Origin: Gigaspora margarita
Lineage: Eukaryota; Glomeromycota; Glomeromycetes; Diversisporales; Gigasporaceae
NCBI GenBank assembly: GCA_009809945.1
Contig: WTPW01000325.1
Location: 45,530-109,529, forward strand
Direction: 5' to 3'
Length of the DNA: 64,000 nucleotides
In this document: positions 34,066 to 46,214 of the stretch, in pieces
How the letters are laid out: each line of letters begins with the position of its first letter
Position numbering within the stretch: position 1 is the stretch's first letter
The notes under the pieces: generated by a model
Database searches by the model: none
Seen by the model: the letters and a program-made list of their open reading frames with translations, nothing else
Told to the model about the DNA's origin: nothing
Position numbers and translations under genes: made by a program

Positions 34066-34857
34066 TTAAAAACAAAACAAACTTAGCAAATTATTAGCAA
34101 ATTCTGTTTTAATATACAAAAACCTAGTTTGGTTCAAAACAATATATAAAATCAAATTATATACTATTTTACTAAGCTAACAATAAAGCAGAATCATAAG
34201 AGCAAAGTAGGACAAACTACTTGGCTTAGACTATTACAAAGCTAATTATTGCATAAAAAATATAAAAATATTCTTAATCTGAACAAAAAAAGATTTAACA
34301 AGCATAAAATTAAGAAGAACTTGTTCTTTAATATAGTAAATTAGAAAAAATTGGTTTAGAAATTAAAGATTATGAAGTCTAATATACTAAACTTTGCAAA
34401 CCAAGAATTAGAACTTACAGATTTATTAGAAAGAACAGTTTACAAAGCTTCTACAAAGAAAAAATTATATCTATATACAATCAAACAACTTTTTATTTAA
34501 GTAGAACAAAAATATTAATGTAGAAGTAAATTAAAAAATTGCAAAAGCAAAGATTCAAAGAAAAAAAGCAATTTGGTTTACCAAAGCTTGAATAAGAAAT
34601 ACTAGCAAATATAGAAGCTAGAATTATTAAATCTAGTTTTATAAATAATAGAATTAATATTATGATTTGCAATGTTGAGTTAAGCAATATTTCTAGTAAT
34701 AGAAAGAAGAAAAATTGGATCTTGTAAAGAACTAATAAACCAAAGTATAAATTGCAAAAATCTTAAAAAGTTTGAAAACTAAAAACTTTAAGTACAATAC
34801 CGAAGTAGAAAATTAGTATTACCAAAATAGTATAGATCTATCAAAGAGCATCAGAGA
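34066..34857. other. Gene-free, A-rich stretch
   Basis: No convincing gene is present. A plus-strand frame near 34,330-34,460 reads peptide-like pieces (KLEKIGLEIKDYEV) broken by many stops, possibly an ancient transposon relic. It was not identified. Confidence 0.3.
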
Positions 34858-36749
34858 TAGTGTTCCTATGAACCTGAACTGAACTGAACTTAGGTCAAGT
34901 TCAAGTTCAGGTTTAATATTGAATCTGAACCTAAACTTGAACATTTTTTAAAACATGTTCAAGTTCAGTTTAGTATTAAATTTTTAGAGCTAGTTCAGGT
35001 TCAGTTCAGGTTTAGTTCATAAGGTTATGAACATGTTTAGGTTCAATCTAGCATTCATATGAACTAGTGCTCCTAGGTTTTGGTTCAGGTTTGGTCTAGT
35101 TCAGTCTGTCCAGGTTCAGACCAGACTCAAACTCTAAATTTTAAAATTTTAAACTTCATACTAAACTCAAACTCAATCATAAGTTTGGTCTGTATCTGGC
35201 CCAAAGTTTGCAAATTAGTCTGTGTCTGAATATATTTTGGATACTAAAAAAGTTTACTTATAGTGAGAAGTATATATTATTAAAATTTTGAGAATTATTA
35301 AAAATGTTATACCACTTGAAATTTTACTAATTAATTGTAACTTCTTGCACTAAGAAAACTTGTTCAGCATCAAAAAATACATCAAATTAATATACTTATT
35401 TTTTTTAAAAATTTGAAAAAAATGCTTACTTCTTCTATTTTTTTCAAAAAGCTAGCATAGTGCTTATAGCTGCTTCTAATTCATTAGCTACATGGTTTTG
35501 TTTTTTTTTTTAGTCCAAAAAGAGGCAGCCCAATTATTTTTCTTTTTTCATCAATTGTGCTATTATCAGGATCATTAAACCACAATTAGCATCTAATAGG
35601 ATATTGATTGCATTACCTCCAGTGCCAAGAAAATTGTAAAGCTCCATGTGATTTGTGCTTAATTTTGGAAATATTTATCAAAAATACAAAATTAAGCATC
35701 TTTGCTTCAAATTTTAAGAAAATAAAATAAAATATACTAAAATAATAAATTTTTTAGTGCTAAACAAGTTTACTTAGAGCAAAAAGTTAGAATCTTTAGT
35801 AAAATTTAGAGGATCATAAAATTAATATAATTTAATTAATAAAATCAAAATATTATTTTATATAAAAGTCTACTAATTGATCATAACTTTTAGCATTAAG
35901 TAAACTTGTTCAATACAAAAAAAATCCATTAAGTAAGCATACATTATTTTTTTACTTTTCTTAAAATTAGAAAAAAAGATGCTTAATTTTAAAAATTTTT
36001 ATCAAAAATTCAAAATTAAGCATCTTTGCCTTAAACTTCAAGAAAAGTAAAATAAAATATACTGGTATAATGTATTTTTTTGTGCTAAATGAGTTTACTT
36101 AGCAAAATTAGAATTAATTAGTAAAATTTAGAGAATAATAGAAATTTGTATAATTTTATTAATAAATTATACAAATTTCTATGATTCTCTAAATTTTACT
36201 AATTGATTCTAACTTTTTGCTCTAAATAGACTTGTTTAGTACCAATAAATATTATTTCAGTATATATTATTTTATTTTCTTTAATGTTTGAGACAAAGGT
36301 GCTTAATTTTGAATTTTTAATAAAATTTTTCAAAATTAATCATCTCTTCTTCAAATTTTAAGAAAAATAAAATAATATATACTGATTGATGTATTTTTTG
36401 GTGCTGAACAAGTTTACTTAGTGAAAGAAGTTATGATCAATTTGTAAAATTTCATATAAAATAATATTTTTAATCATTTTATTAATAAAATTATACAAAA
36501 TGCTATAAATCTCTAAATTTTACTAATTGATTCTATCTTTGTACTCTAGATAAACATGTGCATATATTATGAACCTTGAACATGTTCATGAACTGAACCT
36601 GAACTGAACTTTTTTTAAGTTCAGGTTTAGTTCATGTTTATAAATTTTAAGTTTAGGTTCAGGTTCAAAAAATTTTTTCAGATTCAGGTTCAGGTTCATT
36701 GAACCTGAACCTGAACTTTTATTGAACTGAACTGAACCTCAAAACCCTA
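34858..36749. mobile_element. Non-autonomous TAG-ended element (H), relative of G
   Basis: Flanks ATCAGAGA (34850-34857) and ATCAGATA (36750-36757) form an 8-bp duplication with one difference. The ends are TAGTGTTCCTATGAACC and, on the other strand, TAGGGTTTTGAGGTTCAG. Both outer 200-380 bp are GGTTCAG/GAACCTGAAC-rich, as in G. The interior has several head-to-head copies of TTACTAATTGATTCTAACTT and ACTAAGTAAACTTGTTCAG. Confidence 0.7.
35505..35584 (-). pseudogene. Unidentified coding relic inside element H
   Basis: The minus-strand frame reads WFNDPDNSTIDEKRKIIGLP, then LFG, which looks like genuine protein sequence in an otherwise non-coding A/T-rich stretch. No family is recognised. It may be captured host sequence or a transposase remnant. 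Confidence 0.3.
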
Positions 36750-36771
36750 ATCAGATATGGGTTCTTAGATT

Positions 36772-37016
36772 CTATTAAAGAAAATAAGTATTTTCTTTAT
36801 ATATTATAGTAAATAAGAAGCTGAAGCAAAAAAAAAAACAGAAAAAAACAGAAGAAATAAATAATTTGGAATGTGACTCAATTAAATCTATTAAATCTTA
36901 ATACTTTGATCTTATAAACTTTTTTGTAACGGATCCGGGTATTATTTGAAGGGAGTATTAAATAGGGGTACTAAAGGCAGTCAGTGCGGTACATCGTTAG
37001 TTTGTTACTTGTGAAA
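36772..37016. repeat. Perfect 245-bp direct repeat, left copy
   Basis: It is identical to 37690-37934 (offset 918 bp). The copy ends exactly at a single N at 37017. Confidence 0.95.
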
Positions 37017-37017
37017 N

Positions 37018-37689
37018 GCTGTGAATTGGTAGTGGAATGGGAAACAGCCAAAGGTATATTGAAAGAGGATAAAAGAAGTAAAAGAGGAAAACTTGAGAAG
37101 CCAAAAGAAAATAACACATTAGGAAAAGAGAACAAAAGACCTCGTAGGAACTTAGAGACATAAAATAGACAAGACCAAAATCTCAAGAAGGCAAGGGAAA
37201 AAGAAGACGCTACAGAAATGAAGGAGAGTATAGTCAAAAATTGGATAGTATGGGGAAAGAAACCAGCTTGGTCTTCTTTACTCAAAGTTAGACAATTTAA
37301 TTGTTAAGCATTCTTGACAAGGCATACAACGGCCGGTTAATGATCATCGGGGGTTAATTACAATGATTACAAAATTCTTAGCAAGTTAAGAATCCGAGGT
37401 GAAACAGAAAGTTGTTTTGGCAGGTCGCATTGGGCATTAGCTTGGTGAGTCATTATTAGATAGAACAATAGACAAGTAGAATATACTATAGTGTAATTTA
37501 CTTTGTAGTTCAAATAATTAATAAAGACAGGACTGCTTAAATTAAAAAAAAATAATAATAATAATAATAAAAGTAAAAACAATAAAATAAAATTTAAATA
37601 AAAAATGATAAATAATACGTTGTGAAAAAAAATATAACAGTAAAAAAAAGAAAAACATATACGTTAATAAAAAAAAAATTTAATAATAA
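37018..37689. other. Spacer between the 245-bp repeats
   Basis: No supported gene is present. A Lys-rich reading near 37,020-37,300 and AAT-microsatellite sequence at 37,545-37,572 are all that is visible. Confidence 0.35.
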
Positions 37690-37934
37690 CTATTAAAGAA
37701 AATAAGTATTTTCTTTATATATTATAGTAAATAAGAAGCTGAAGCAAAAAAAAAAACAGAAAAAAACAGAAGAAATAAATAATTTGGAATGTGACTCAAT
37801 TAAATCTATTAAATCTTAATACTTTGATCTTATAAACTTTTTTGTAACGGATCCGGGTATTATTTGAAGGGAGTATTAAATAGGGGTACTAAAGGCAGTC
37901 AGTGCGGTACATCGTTAGTTTGTTACTTGTGAAA
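37690..37934. repeat. Perfect 245-bp direct repeat, right copy
   Basis: It is identical to 36772-37016. Sequence beyond 37934 is unrelated to that beyond the N. No LTR-type TG..CA ends or flanking duplication are visible. Confidence 0.95.
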
Positions 37935-39698
37935 TTATTAACGCTTAGTTTTCATTATAAACCAAAATTGACCATTTCAAATACATATTGTGCACACCAA
38001 ATCATATTAATTAATGAAAAATTGGAAGCGGTATATTTATATACTGAAAAAAACTGCAGTGAAAGACCGAGAAGGAATATTATATTAAACAACTACACTA
38101 TTAAAGCCTTACTATATGTTTGTTATTTGACATCTTACTATGATTTATTGATATCACATTTTGTTTATTAAGCTCAATTTTATGTTATGACAAATTTTGA
38201 CGGAAAAAATTATTAAAGGTTTTATTAATGAGGTATTCATTATATTAAAATTTGGATTATTTCCTGGCATAATAAAAGCTTAGCTATTACGTAGAGTTGA
38301 TTGTTGTCCAAATATTATTGGATTCTACGGGGTTATGGAAATAAACAAGCAATATACAACTTTGAGAGCATCGAATCATGATCATATTAAATGAAAGCAC
38401 ATCTATCGCATAGTACTGCATTAAGTACTAAAAATAAAACCTCCTTGATTATGATTTGGTATTATTTAACCATAACTGGCTTAATTCTTGAATAATATCC
38501 GGGTATAGCATATTTATGATTTCCTTAAATAATAGTACTGGTTTTCACACAGCATTCGCCGATATTATGATCAATTAAAAAAAGGAAATCCTGAATAAGG
38601 CCTAACTGTATACTGTGCTATACGGTAACAAAATAGAAGTAGATAGTCACGAGGATATTGCAACTTAGTTTTGCAGTATGCAATGGCAGAAATTTTAAGA
38701 ACGCCTAAAAGCAATTTTTACAAAATTACAATGGATAGGTAGGTAGTAATATGTGTTTATTGAGACGCGAAGTTACGATAGATCATAAAGCTTAAACAAA
38801 TCGGATCAGCAAGGTAACGACTACAAATATAATGCTATTAAAATCGTTGTTCGTATACATTATAAAAGCAATTCTTTCTAGTTCATAATATAATTCATCA
38901 AATAATCATATAAATATGCAATTATAAAGCTATTTATCTAAATGAATTAAATTATATAAAGAGTATATTTGTATTAATAACCACCTAACTCAAGATAATA
39001 AAATTTTATTTAAACTTAATAATAGAATTATAAAATTAAAAAACAAAAATTTCATCAAATTTGGTTAGCGATTGTTAAATCTTTTTTTTTTTTAATTTAA
39101 ATATTTAATTATTATGATAGATATTTATTTTAATTCTACGAAACCATCAAACATAAATTAAATTTATTTTGAATTTTTGATTTAGGTAATAATCAAAATA
39201 TCTTCGTTTAAATTGTTAAAATTTTTTTACTGGGATATGAATATATGGATTACAAGTACCAGCCCAGAAACGGTATATTAATTTATTATTATTATTATTA
39301 TTTTTTTTGCATTATACTGTAGTAAACTTTAGAACGTATTTTAAGTGAATAGACTTTTTTTATCAAATAAAGTATTTTGTTTTTCTATTAGTATACATTG
39401 TTTGGTTTTTCGTACTGTCCTACCCAACCTTTATAGATTGCCTATCTGCCTTGTAGGATAGCATAGAATAATATACGATTGGCAAATGCAAATTACGGAT
39501 GAATTCATTAACAATTAGACAAAGTAAATTCTCGGTTTAAAAGTCATTAAAGTTGTATATTTAGGTATTTGTACAAAAAAGAAACCCAAAATTTTTATTT
39601 TACTAAATTTATCACTATTATCTCTTTGATGAGATAAATAAATAATTCAAAAAATTTAATAAGGTGTTTATACCTATTACATTCATAAAAACTTAGTG
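37935..39698. other. Intergenic stretch
   Basis: Short open frames such as 37,902-38,171 have no recognisable domain. Poly-T and ATT runs lie at 39,083 and 39,283-39,309. The last few hundred bases are the 3' flank of the TPR gene. Confidence 0.35.
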
Positions 39699-41434
39699 CT
39701 ATGAATCTACTTCTATAGATTTTTTAAAATCTATATAAGATTCTTCCTCAAATCCTTTTTTAAGATAAATTTCCCCACGTTTCCTTAATGTCCATGCATC
39801 ATTTGGTTCAAGTTCTAATGATTTGTTAAAATCTGTAAGTGATTCATCATATTTATTCAATTTACGATAAATTTCTCCACGATAACTTAATGAAAATGAA
39901 TCATTTGGATCAATTTCTAATGATTTATTTAAATCTACGAGTCCTTCGTTATAATTTCCAATACAGTAGTAGGTCGACCCACGACATCCTAATGTCCACG
40001 CATCATTTGGTTCAATCTTCAATGATTTATTTAAATCTTGAAGTGATTCATCAAATCTATTCATTAAACGATAAGTATCACCACGTTCACTTAATGAACC
40101 AGTATAATCAGGTTCTATTTCTAATGATCTGTTAAAATCTTCAAGTGATTCTTCATATTTTTCCATTATTCTATATGTACTTCCACGTTGTCTCAATGTC
40201 AATGCATTATTTGGATTAATTTCTAAAGATTTATTTAAATCTTCAAGTGATTCCTTATTTTTTTTTAACATTCGATAAGTTGCACCTCTAAGTCTCAATG
40301 CGGATGCATTTGTTGGTTCAATTTCCAATGATTTATTTAAATCTTTAAGAGCATCATTGAATTTTTCCATAATGTAATAAGTGTCACCACGAATTCTCAA
40401 AGTATCAGCATTATTAGGATCAATTTCCAAAGATTTATTTAAATCAGCAAGTGCTTCTTTATATCTATCTTTTTTGAGGTAGAATTCAGTAGGACTATTC
40501 GATAACAATTTATTATTTAATTCAATTTCTAATTGTTTTTCTACAAGCCATTCTTCATATCTACCCAATACTCGACATGTTGCTCCACGATTTTTTAATT
40601 CGAATGCATCATTTGGTTTAAGTTTCAAAGATTTAGTAAAATCTGAAAGTATTCTTTCATATCTACTAATCATATGATAAATTTTTTCACTCGTCATTAC
40701 ATATGCATTATGTGATTCAATTTCTAATGATTCATTTAAATCTATAAGTGCATCATCATGTCTACCCATTTTATAAAAAGTTTTTCCCCTACTTCGTAAT
40801 ACAAATGTATTATTCGGTTCAATTTCTAAAGATTTTGTAAAATCTTCAAGAGATTCTTTAAACTTTTCTGTAGCGTAATAAGTTAAACCTCGATTCCTTA
40901 ATGTTAATGCATTATTAGGATCAATTTCTAATGACTTATTTAAATCTGTAATTGAATCTTCATATAATCTTAACATACGATAAGTTGCCCCACGACAATT
41001 TAAAGTATTTACATTATTTGGTTCAAGGTTTAACGATTTGTTTAAATCTTCAAGAGACTTTTCGTACATATCCAATTCATAATAAGTTGTTCCACGATAT
41101 CTTAATGTAAATGCATTATCAGGATCAATATCTAGTGATTTATTTAAATCTACAAGTGATAATTTAAATTTTTTTATCATACAATAAGCTACACCTCGAT
41201 AACTTAATGTATTCATATTATTTGGTTCAATTTCTAATGATTTATTTAAATCCACAATAGATTCTTTGTATTTATCCATTAAGAGATAAATTAATCCACG
41301 ATTTTTTAATGCTATTACATTATTTGGTTCAACTTTTAACAATTTGTTTAGTTCGGTAAGTGATTCTTCATATCCAAAAGTTAATCCGTGGTTTTCTAAT
41401 GAAAATACTTCAATTTTATTTGGTAATATAAAAT
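39699..41434 (-). CDS. Tetratricopeptide repeat (TPR) protein, 5' end uncertain
   Basis: The protein is a nearly uninterrupted array of about 16 TPR units of 34 residues, with consensus YEESLEDLNKSLEIEPNN, then a turn and an RGxTYxxMxK helix. Such arrays form helical scaffolds for protein-protein contacts; the partner cannot be told from sequence. No signal peptide, membrane segment or catalytic domain is visible. Two central units (about residues 205-285) are degenerate, for example EEWLVEKQLEIELNN. The frame is open without ATG above 41,342, where TPR-like sequence (FGYEESLTELNKLLKVEPNN) continues to a TTAG at about 41,435, a possible splice acceptor. The first in-frame ATG is at 41,279, mid-array. 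A short upstream exon or a broken 5' end are both possible. Confidence 0.75.
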
Positions 41435-43394
41435 CTAATATATGTATAAGTATATATATATAAGAATAAGAATTTCTTGGGTTTCATTAAATTAAACATT
41501 ATATATATATATATATTACCCATTTTTTATAATATTTTATATTTCTTCTCATAAAAGTTCTTTAAGTACGAACGTACGAACATACATACGAATTTTATGC
41601 CAATCAAATCAAGGTGACAAATATTACCCAAAAAAAAAAATATGCTTCACCTTTATTTGTGTTGATAGTCTCTGATTAGCCGATGTATATTATACAGAGG
41701 CGTTCTTAATTTAGTTAGAATAATCTAAAATAGGAAGGTTAGAATGTACAATACAATTTAACTTTATTGTTTAGTTTACCCTATTCATTGGTAATGTAAC
41801 GTTTCAATAATAAAAAAAAAAATGGCGAGATTAACACTCATAAGATAATGAAACTAACAGATTTTGTTTAGAAGATAATTATTTTACAATGATTAGCTTA
41901 TGCAAGTAATGAGCCAACTTAAAAAAAAAAAAAAGATGATTAGCTGAATTTACTTATGCAAGTAATGAGCTACCTTAAAAAAGGATGATTAAAAAAGCTA
42001 CATTTAAGTTTTACTGCGTTTGATTTTAACTAAAAATCGCACAGGACCGGTATTTTACATTTAGGCCCGAATTAAGTTTAATTTAGGCCGAAATTCGGAA
42101 TTACACCCCTGCGCATTATTTCGAGTCTATTAATGTATATAAATCATGTTTAGTACTCTAAAAAAAATTGTTAACAATGGTTAGTAATTTTTTTTCCTGT
42201 ACTCAAGCGCATTTTACCATGAAATTGGCAGAAATTACAAGGTTGTTTCATTACAAGAAATGTTTTGCAAAGTTTAAATGCGATTTCTTAGTGATCGTAG
42301 TAGTGTTAAAATGAATGGAAATATTATTGAAATATGTCTCAAGTATATTTATTCCTGTGATTTCTGTTATGATAGATCAAAATAAAGACCTTAATTAATG
42401 TTTGAGCAGGTATTAAGTTAGTCATGTTGTGGATGGGCTGTTGTGTCATCGCATACCTACTGTTACAATGAAACAGGAGCACAATTAGATCGCTTCTTAA
42501 CAAACTACATCAAATCACATAAGTACTAATTATACTACATTAACTTTGTGTAATTGATAGTTTCCGTGTCTCTGCAATGAAGCAAACATCACAAATATGG
42601 TGAAGAAGGCAATTATTCTCGTTCGAATTTATTTATCAAACATTATGAACTTTATTAAATATTATGAAGACAAATGATGGGATTAGTGCTCCATTTCATC
42701 AATTTTCTTTTCTGCTATTGTATACTGTGCTCATAACAATTTTATGTTCACGTGGATATACTCACGTGACAAAGCATAAATGAGGATCGAAAGTACGGGT
42801 TCACGCTATGTTGTGGCACATTTTACTTTAAATAAAGTAACAAGTCGTAATGGTGCGGCGCATTCAACTCGCTACACATTACAACGAATAGGTGTAACGA
42901 GTGAGGAGGTGGCCTAACACAAAGGAGCCAGATCGTAATCGGGCGGCGAAAAGAACAAGTGAACATGACAAGCAAAGTAAAAAATCACTGAAATTCGCCA
43001 TTTATTCCCACATGTATCTTTATAATCTCTGTCGATGCATCAACATGCATACATGTATAGCTATAATCTCTATTGCATACAATCACATGTATATCTATTA
43101 TCTTTTCTTATAAGCCACAAATCTGGTTATAATGACCCTAGCGTGACTTCATCAACGCATAGTGCAATTGGTTTATATTGCCGTATTCGATTACAATCTA
43201 ATTTCAGATTTCCTGCTGAAATCGATTAATAAAATAATCATACATAAAGAGAGAAGTATATGGTAACAAAACTAGTTGAGGCTTGAATCATGACTGTTAA
43301 TTGTTACTAAATTGGTGGCAATTTTAATTACCAAGAAATTTAAAATGTAACAACCATTACTAAGCCATATTTTCAAGAATGAAAACTTACTTTC
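41435..43394. other. Intergenic stretch upstream of the TPR gene
   Basis: It holds the putative 5' flank of the TPR gene with TA-microsatellite runs (41,450-41,512), a direct repeat of AAGATGATTAGCTGAATTTA-like sequence near 41,880-41,990, and a GCGCATTATTTCGAG motif at 42,112 like that in the MITE at 50,620. A slightly GC-richer patch at 42,840-42,960 has a 70-residue frame with no recognised features. Confidence 0.35.
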
Positions 43395-43601
43395 ATGGAT
43401 GTAATTGTTTTACAAGTTTCTCGAAAAGAAAACTCATATTCTAATAAATTACCCAAAGTTACAATTGAAGTTAAGTTGAACAGCCCAGATTGCTATACAA
43501 AACTTTTTGAAAATGACCGTATCCTTTCATATGATAACATGATGAGACATCGTGATACTAATCATTTATCACATTTATTTGTCTTCATATATATTATTTA
43601 A
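43395..43601 (+). CDS. Short hypothetical frame
   Basis: The 68-residue frame from an ATG reads VLQVSRKENSYSNKLPKVTI, then EVKLNSPDCYTKLFENDRIL. The composition is less AT-biased and more protein-like than nearby frames. There is no signal peptide or domain that I recognise. The hydrophobic last residues (LFVFIYII) may be read-through into non-coding sequence. It could be an exon of a larger gene or a relic. Confidence 0.2.
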   Translation: MDVIVLQVSRKENSYSNKLPKVTIEVKLNSPDCYTKLFENDRILSYDNMMRHRDTNHLSHLFVFIYII

Positions 43602-43790
43602 AAATTTCAGGGAAATAAGAAAGAGAACTAATAAGTCTAGAGAAATAATGCTATGATAAAAATTACGAAGAATAACACATAAATTTTTGTCATGAACAAA
43701 AGCTTTGCAATTTGGCTGTGAATTCCGGTTCAAGTAGCATTGGTATAAAGAATAAAAAAGATAATTAATGAAAAGTAAAAAAAATGTGCA

Positions 43791-43905
43791 TTAGGCCACG
43801 CAAAGTTAATTTTTCGTTTTGCATAACCTGGTGTTTCAAAATTCTGGTCGGCAGGTCGGATTTTTTTTTTTTTTTTTTTTTTTAAATTAACTTTACGTGG
43901 CCTAA
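43791..43905. mobile_element. TTAGGCCACGC-ended MITE, copy 2 (115 bp)
   Basis: TTAGGCCACGCAAAGTTAAT is mirrored by TTAACTTTACGTGGCCTAA. A run of 23 T precedes the right arm. Confidence 0.75.
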
Positions 43906-43923
43906 ATTAATTCATGTTCACAT

Positions 43924-44152
43924 ATAAGGTCACGCAAAGTTAATTCTTCGGTTTTCATAACATGGAATCAGAAAATTTTGTCTTTTTTATCGGGCATATC
44001 GGGTATTTACGGAAAAATTAAGGTCGTCATCGGGTGACACCGGAGAAAAAAATTAAATGGCAAAAATGGAATAATTGGCACAATAGGAATTTTTTTGGAA
44101 AAATTGGGTCGGCGGGTTATGCAAACCGAAAAATTAACTTTGCGTGGCCTTA
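43924..44152. mobile_element. TTAGGCCACGC-ended MITE, copy 3 (229 bp)
   Basis: TAAGGTCACGCAAAGTTAAT and CGGTTTTCATAAC at the left are mirrored by GTTATGCAAACCGAAAAATT and AACTTTGCGTGGCCTTA at the right. It lies 18 bp from copy 2 with the same ends. Confidence 0.8.
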
Positions 44153-44533
44153 TCATGATAGCAACCATTGAAATGCAGATTAAGAATTACAAATATGTAA
44201 AAATGACCGTTAAAAAATTGCATACTTATCGCAAAATGTTGAAGCATTTAAAGTAAGCTTTATAGTTATATTTTCCTTAAATTATATTTCTACGCTTTAA
44301 AGCAGTTTATTTTCTGCATTTGTATAATGCAAAATTTAAGTCGTGTTTTTCAAAACTTAAATATATCATTATTAATCTTTAAAATCTATACATAATATTT
44401 CTATTAATAATAATTAGTCACATTTAAGGGGAACGGGGTTTTTCCTACATAAAGTAATTTCTGTTATTCTGATAATCTGGGTTTCTCGCCCCGTCCACAC
44501 TTAACCTTTCTATATCTGACAACTTCTTACAAG

Positions 44534-44668
44534 ATATTGATCATACGATGAAAAATAACAGGAAATTTTTTTCATTGAAGTTTATGTCACGCCATATGCT
44601 GCTACGCAACACATTGGTGACATTAACTCCGATGAAAAAATTTCCTGTTATTTTCGTATGACCAATAT
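44534..44668. mobile_element. 135-bp MITE with about 37-bp inverted repeats
   Basis: ATATTGATCATACGATGAAA and AATAACAGGAAATTTTTTTC at the left are mirrored by AAAATTTCCTGTTATTTTCG and TATGACCAATAT at the right. A related half-sequence lies at 54,365-54,396. Confidence 0.75.
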
Positions 44669-45496
44669 GTATTATATTAGCATGTGAAATCTTTTTGTCG
44701 TGACATTTTGCATAAATGATGTCATTTTATGCAGAAATATCAAGCCACATGATCATATCACATGAACTATAACAATCAATGCTTTAGATAAATTTTAATA
44801 AAAAAAATATGGCCTATCAGATGACAGTCATAATCTGTGCATCTTTAAGGTGCCTGTAGAGGCAACAGCTATTAAAACTTTTATGCATTTGTGTACATTG
44901 TACTTTGATATAGGATAAAGGGATAATTGTAAGGGCGTGAGAAATTGTTATTTTAAAAAAGAAAACAAAAGTGTTATCCAAATAGAATTGACCGGTTTTT
45001 TTTTGTACTATCGTTCATTAAAGAAAGTTATGATGAATAGTTGATTAGCTTGTATTTAGAAAAACTGATGATTTGTATATTATTTATTCGATTCATTCAA
45101 AATATGCATCGTAATATGTGTTACATGAAAATAGAAAGGAACATAATACTCATGATTATATGTCTAAAACAACTCATCGATTAAAGTCAAAATCTTTCTT
45201 TTTTTTAGAATATTATAATCAACATAAATCATAAACGCAGTATATTTAACGTGTCAACATTTAAGCCTTGATAATTGTGATTTATTATAAACTAACATTG
45301 CAAAGTGAAAACCTGCAAATGTATTTAATGATTTACTATGAACAATTACTGATTTTCACTCTGCAACCCACAAATAATTAACATAAATCTCAGATTTCTG
45401 TATATAAGCCGTAAATTTTTTTTTATCTTTGTTTCAAAATAAACTTCGCATACAATTTTTAAAGTTTAACCAATATCTCGGAAAAAAATCCACATT
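44669..45496. other. Upstream region of the secreted-protein gene
   Basis: No gene or clear element is seen. The last 80 bp before the ATG at 45497 contain TATATAAGCC at 45,401, well placed for a TATA box about 95 bp upstream of the start codon. Confidence 0.35.
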
Positions 45497-46214
45497 ATGA
45501 CATCAAAATTATTCTTCATTATTATTATGGCTTTAAACTTTATTTTAACTATTGTTTCATCCAATGAGAAAAAAGGTAAAATTTAAATTTTTTTGCATGG
45601 CTGATACTGATGATGAAATTTGGAGCCTCGATTTAAAAATACAAACCCTATTAAAATCTTTCATATACTCTTTAAATATAAATCTACTCTAAATCCTACT
45701 CATCTATAAAAAAAAAAAGAAAAAATACATCCCGAAAATTTCATATCAAAATAGGCCTAAATTTCAACATCAGTCAATTTTAAAATCATCCGCGACAATT
45801 TTTTTATATTTATCTGAATGTAAATGATTCCACTTTAATATCCTATATATATACATATGATTTATATTTGTTTAAATTCTTTCGTTATGATCAGAGTGTA
45901 GTATTGGTATACATTTTAATACTTAAATTCTTATATATGCAAATCATTTTAGATGTCTGTTTATATTTTAAATTTGAATATTTTTAGTCGTGCAAGGCGA
46001 GCGTCGTCATGAAACCAATAATGTTCATTTTGACTGCCACTATAATGATTATTTTGACAAAATCTATAAAGTTTCTTGTTCTCCTGAACCTTGTTGCTAC
46101 ACTTTTTATTCTAAATTTCGTTGCAACGAAACCGATGTAACAGGAGATGGGTGCAGCACAAATAACTATGATCCTCCTATCAGATTTGCATCATTTCGTT
46201 TTACATGTGAATGA
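45497..46214 (+). CDS. Small secreted cysteine-rich protein, two exons
   Basis: Exon 1 is 45497-45575 and exon 2 is 45988-46214. The intron (412 bp) begins GTAAAA and ends ATTTTTAG, and the split codon (G plus TC) keeps the frame. The 101-residue product starts MTSKLFFIIIMALNFILTIV and then SSNEKK, a classic signal peptide with a hydrophobic core and small residues before the likely cleavage. The mature part of about 77 residues has seven cysteines (HFDC, VSC, EPCC, FRC, DGC, FTC), several Tyr/Phe and no membrane segment. There is no known family. Export to the cell surface or host interface is inferred. A TATATAAG motif lies about 95 bp upstream. The gene stands alone between transposon-rich blocks. 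Confidence 0.65.

Noticed and set aside
37367..37582. Minus-strand frame starting with poly-Leu
   Set aside because: It is generated by the AAT microsatellite, with no protein-like signal after it.
36772..37934. Short LTR retrotransposon bounded by 245-bp LTRs
   Set aside because: There is no TG..CA ends, primer site, polypurine tract or flanking duplication, and the left copy abuts an N.
39699..41342. CRISPR-like or satellite array of about 102-bp units
   Set aside because: The units stay in one open frame and encode 34-residue TPR motifs, and there are no unique spacers.
42901..43113. Frame of 70 residues in the GC-richer patch
   Set aside because: There is no domain, its composition changes abruptly to AT-rich hydrophobic sequence, and an overlapping frame of equal length exists.
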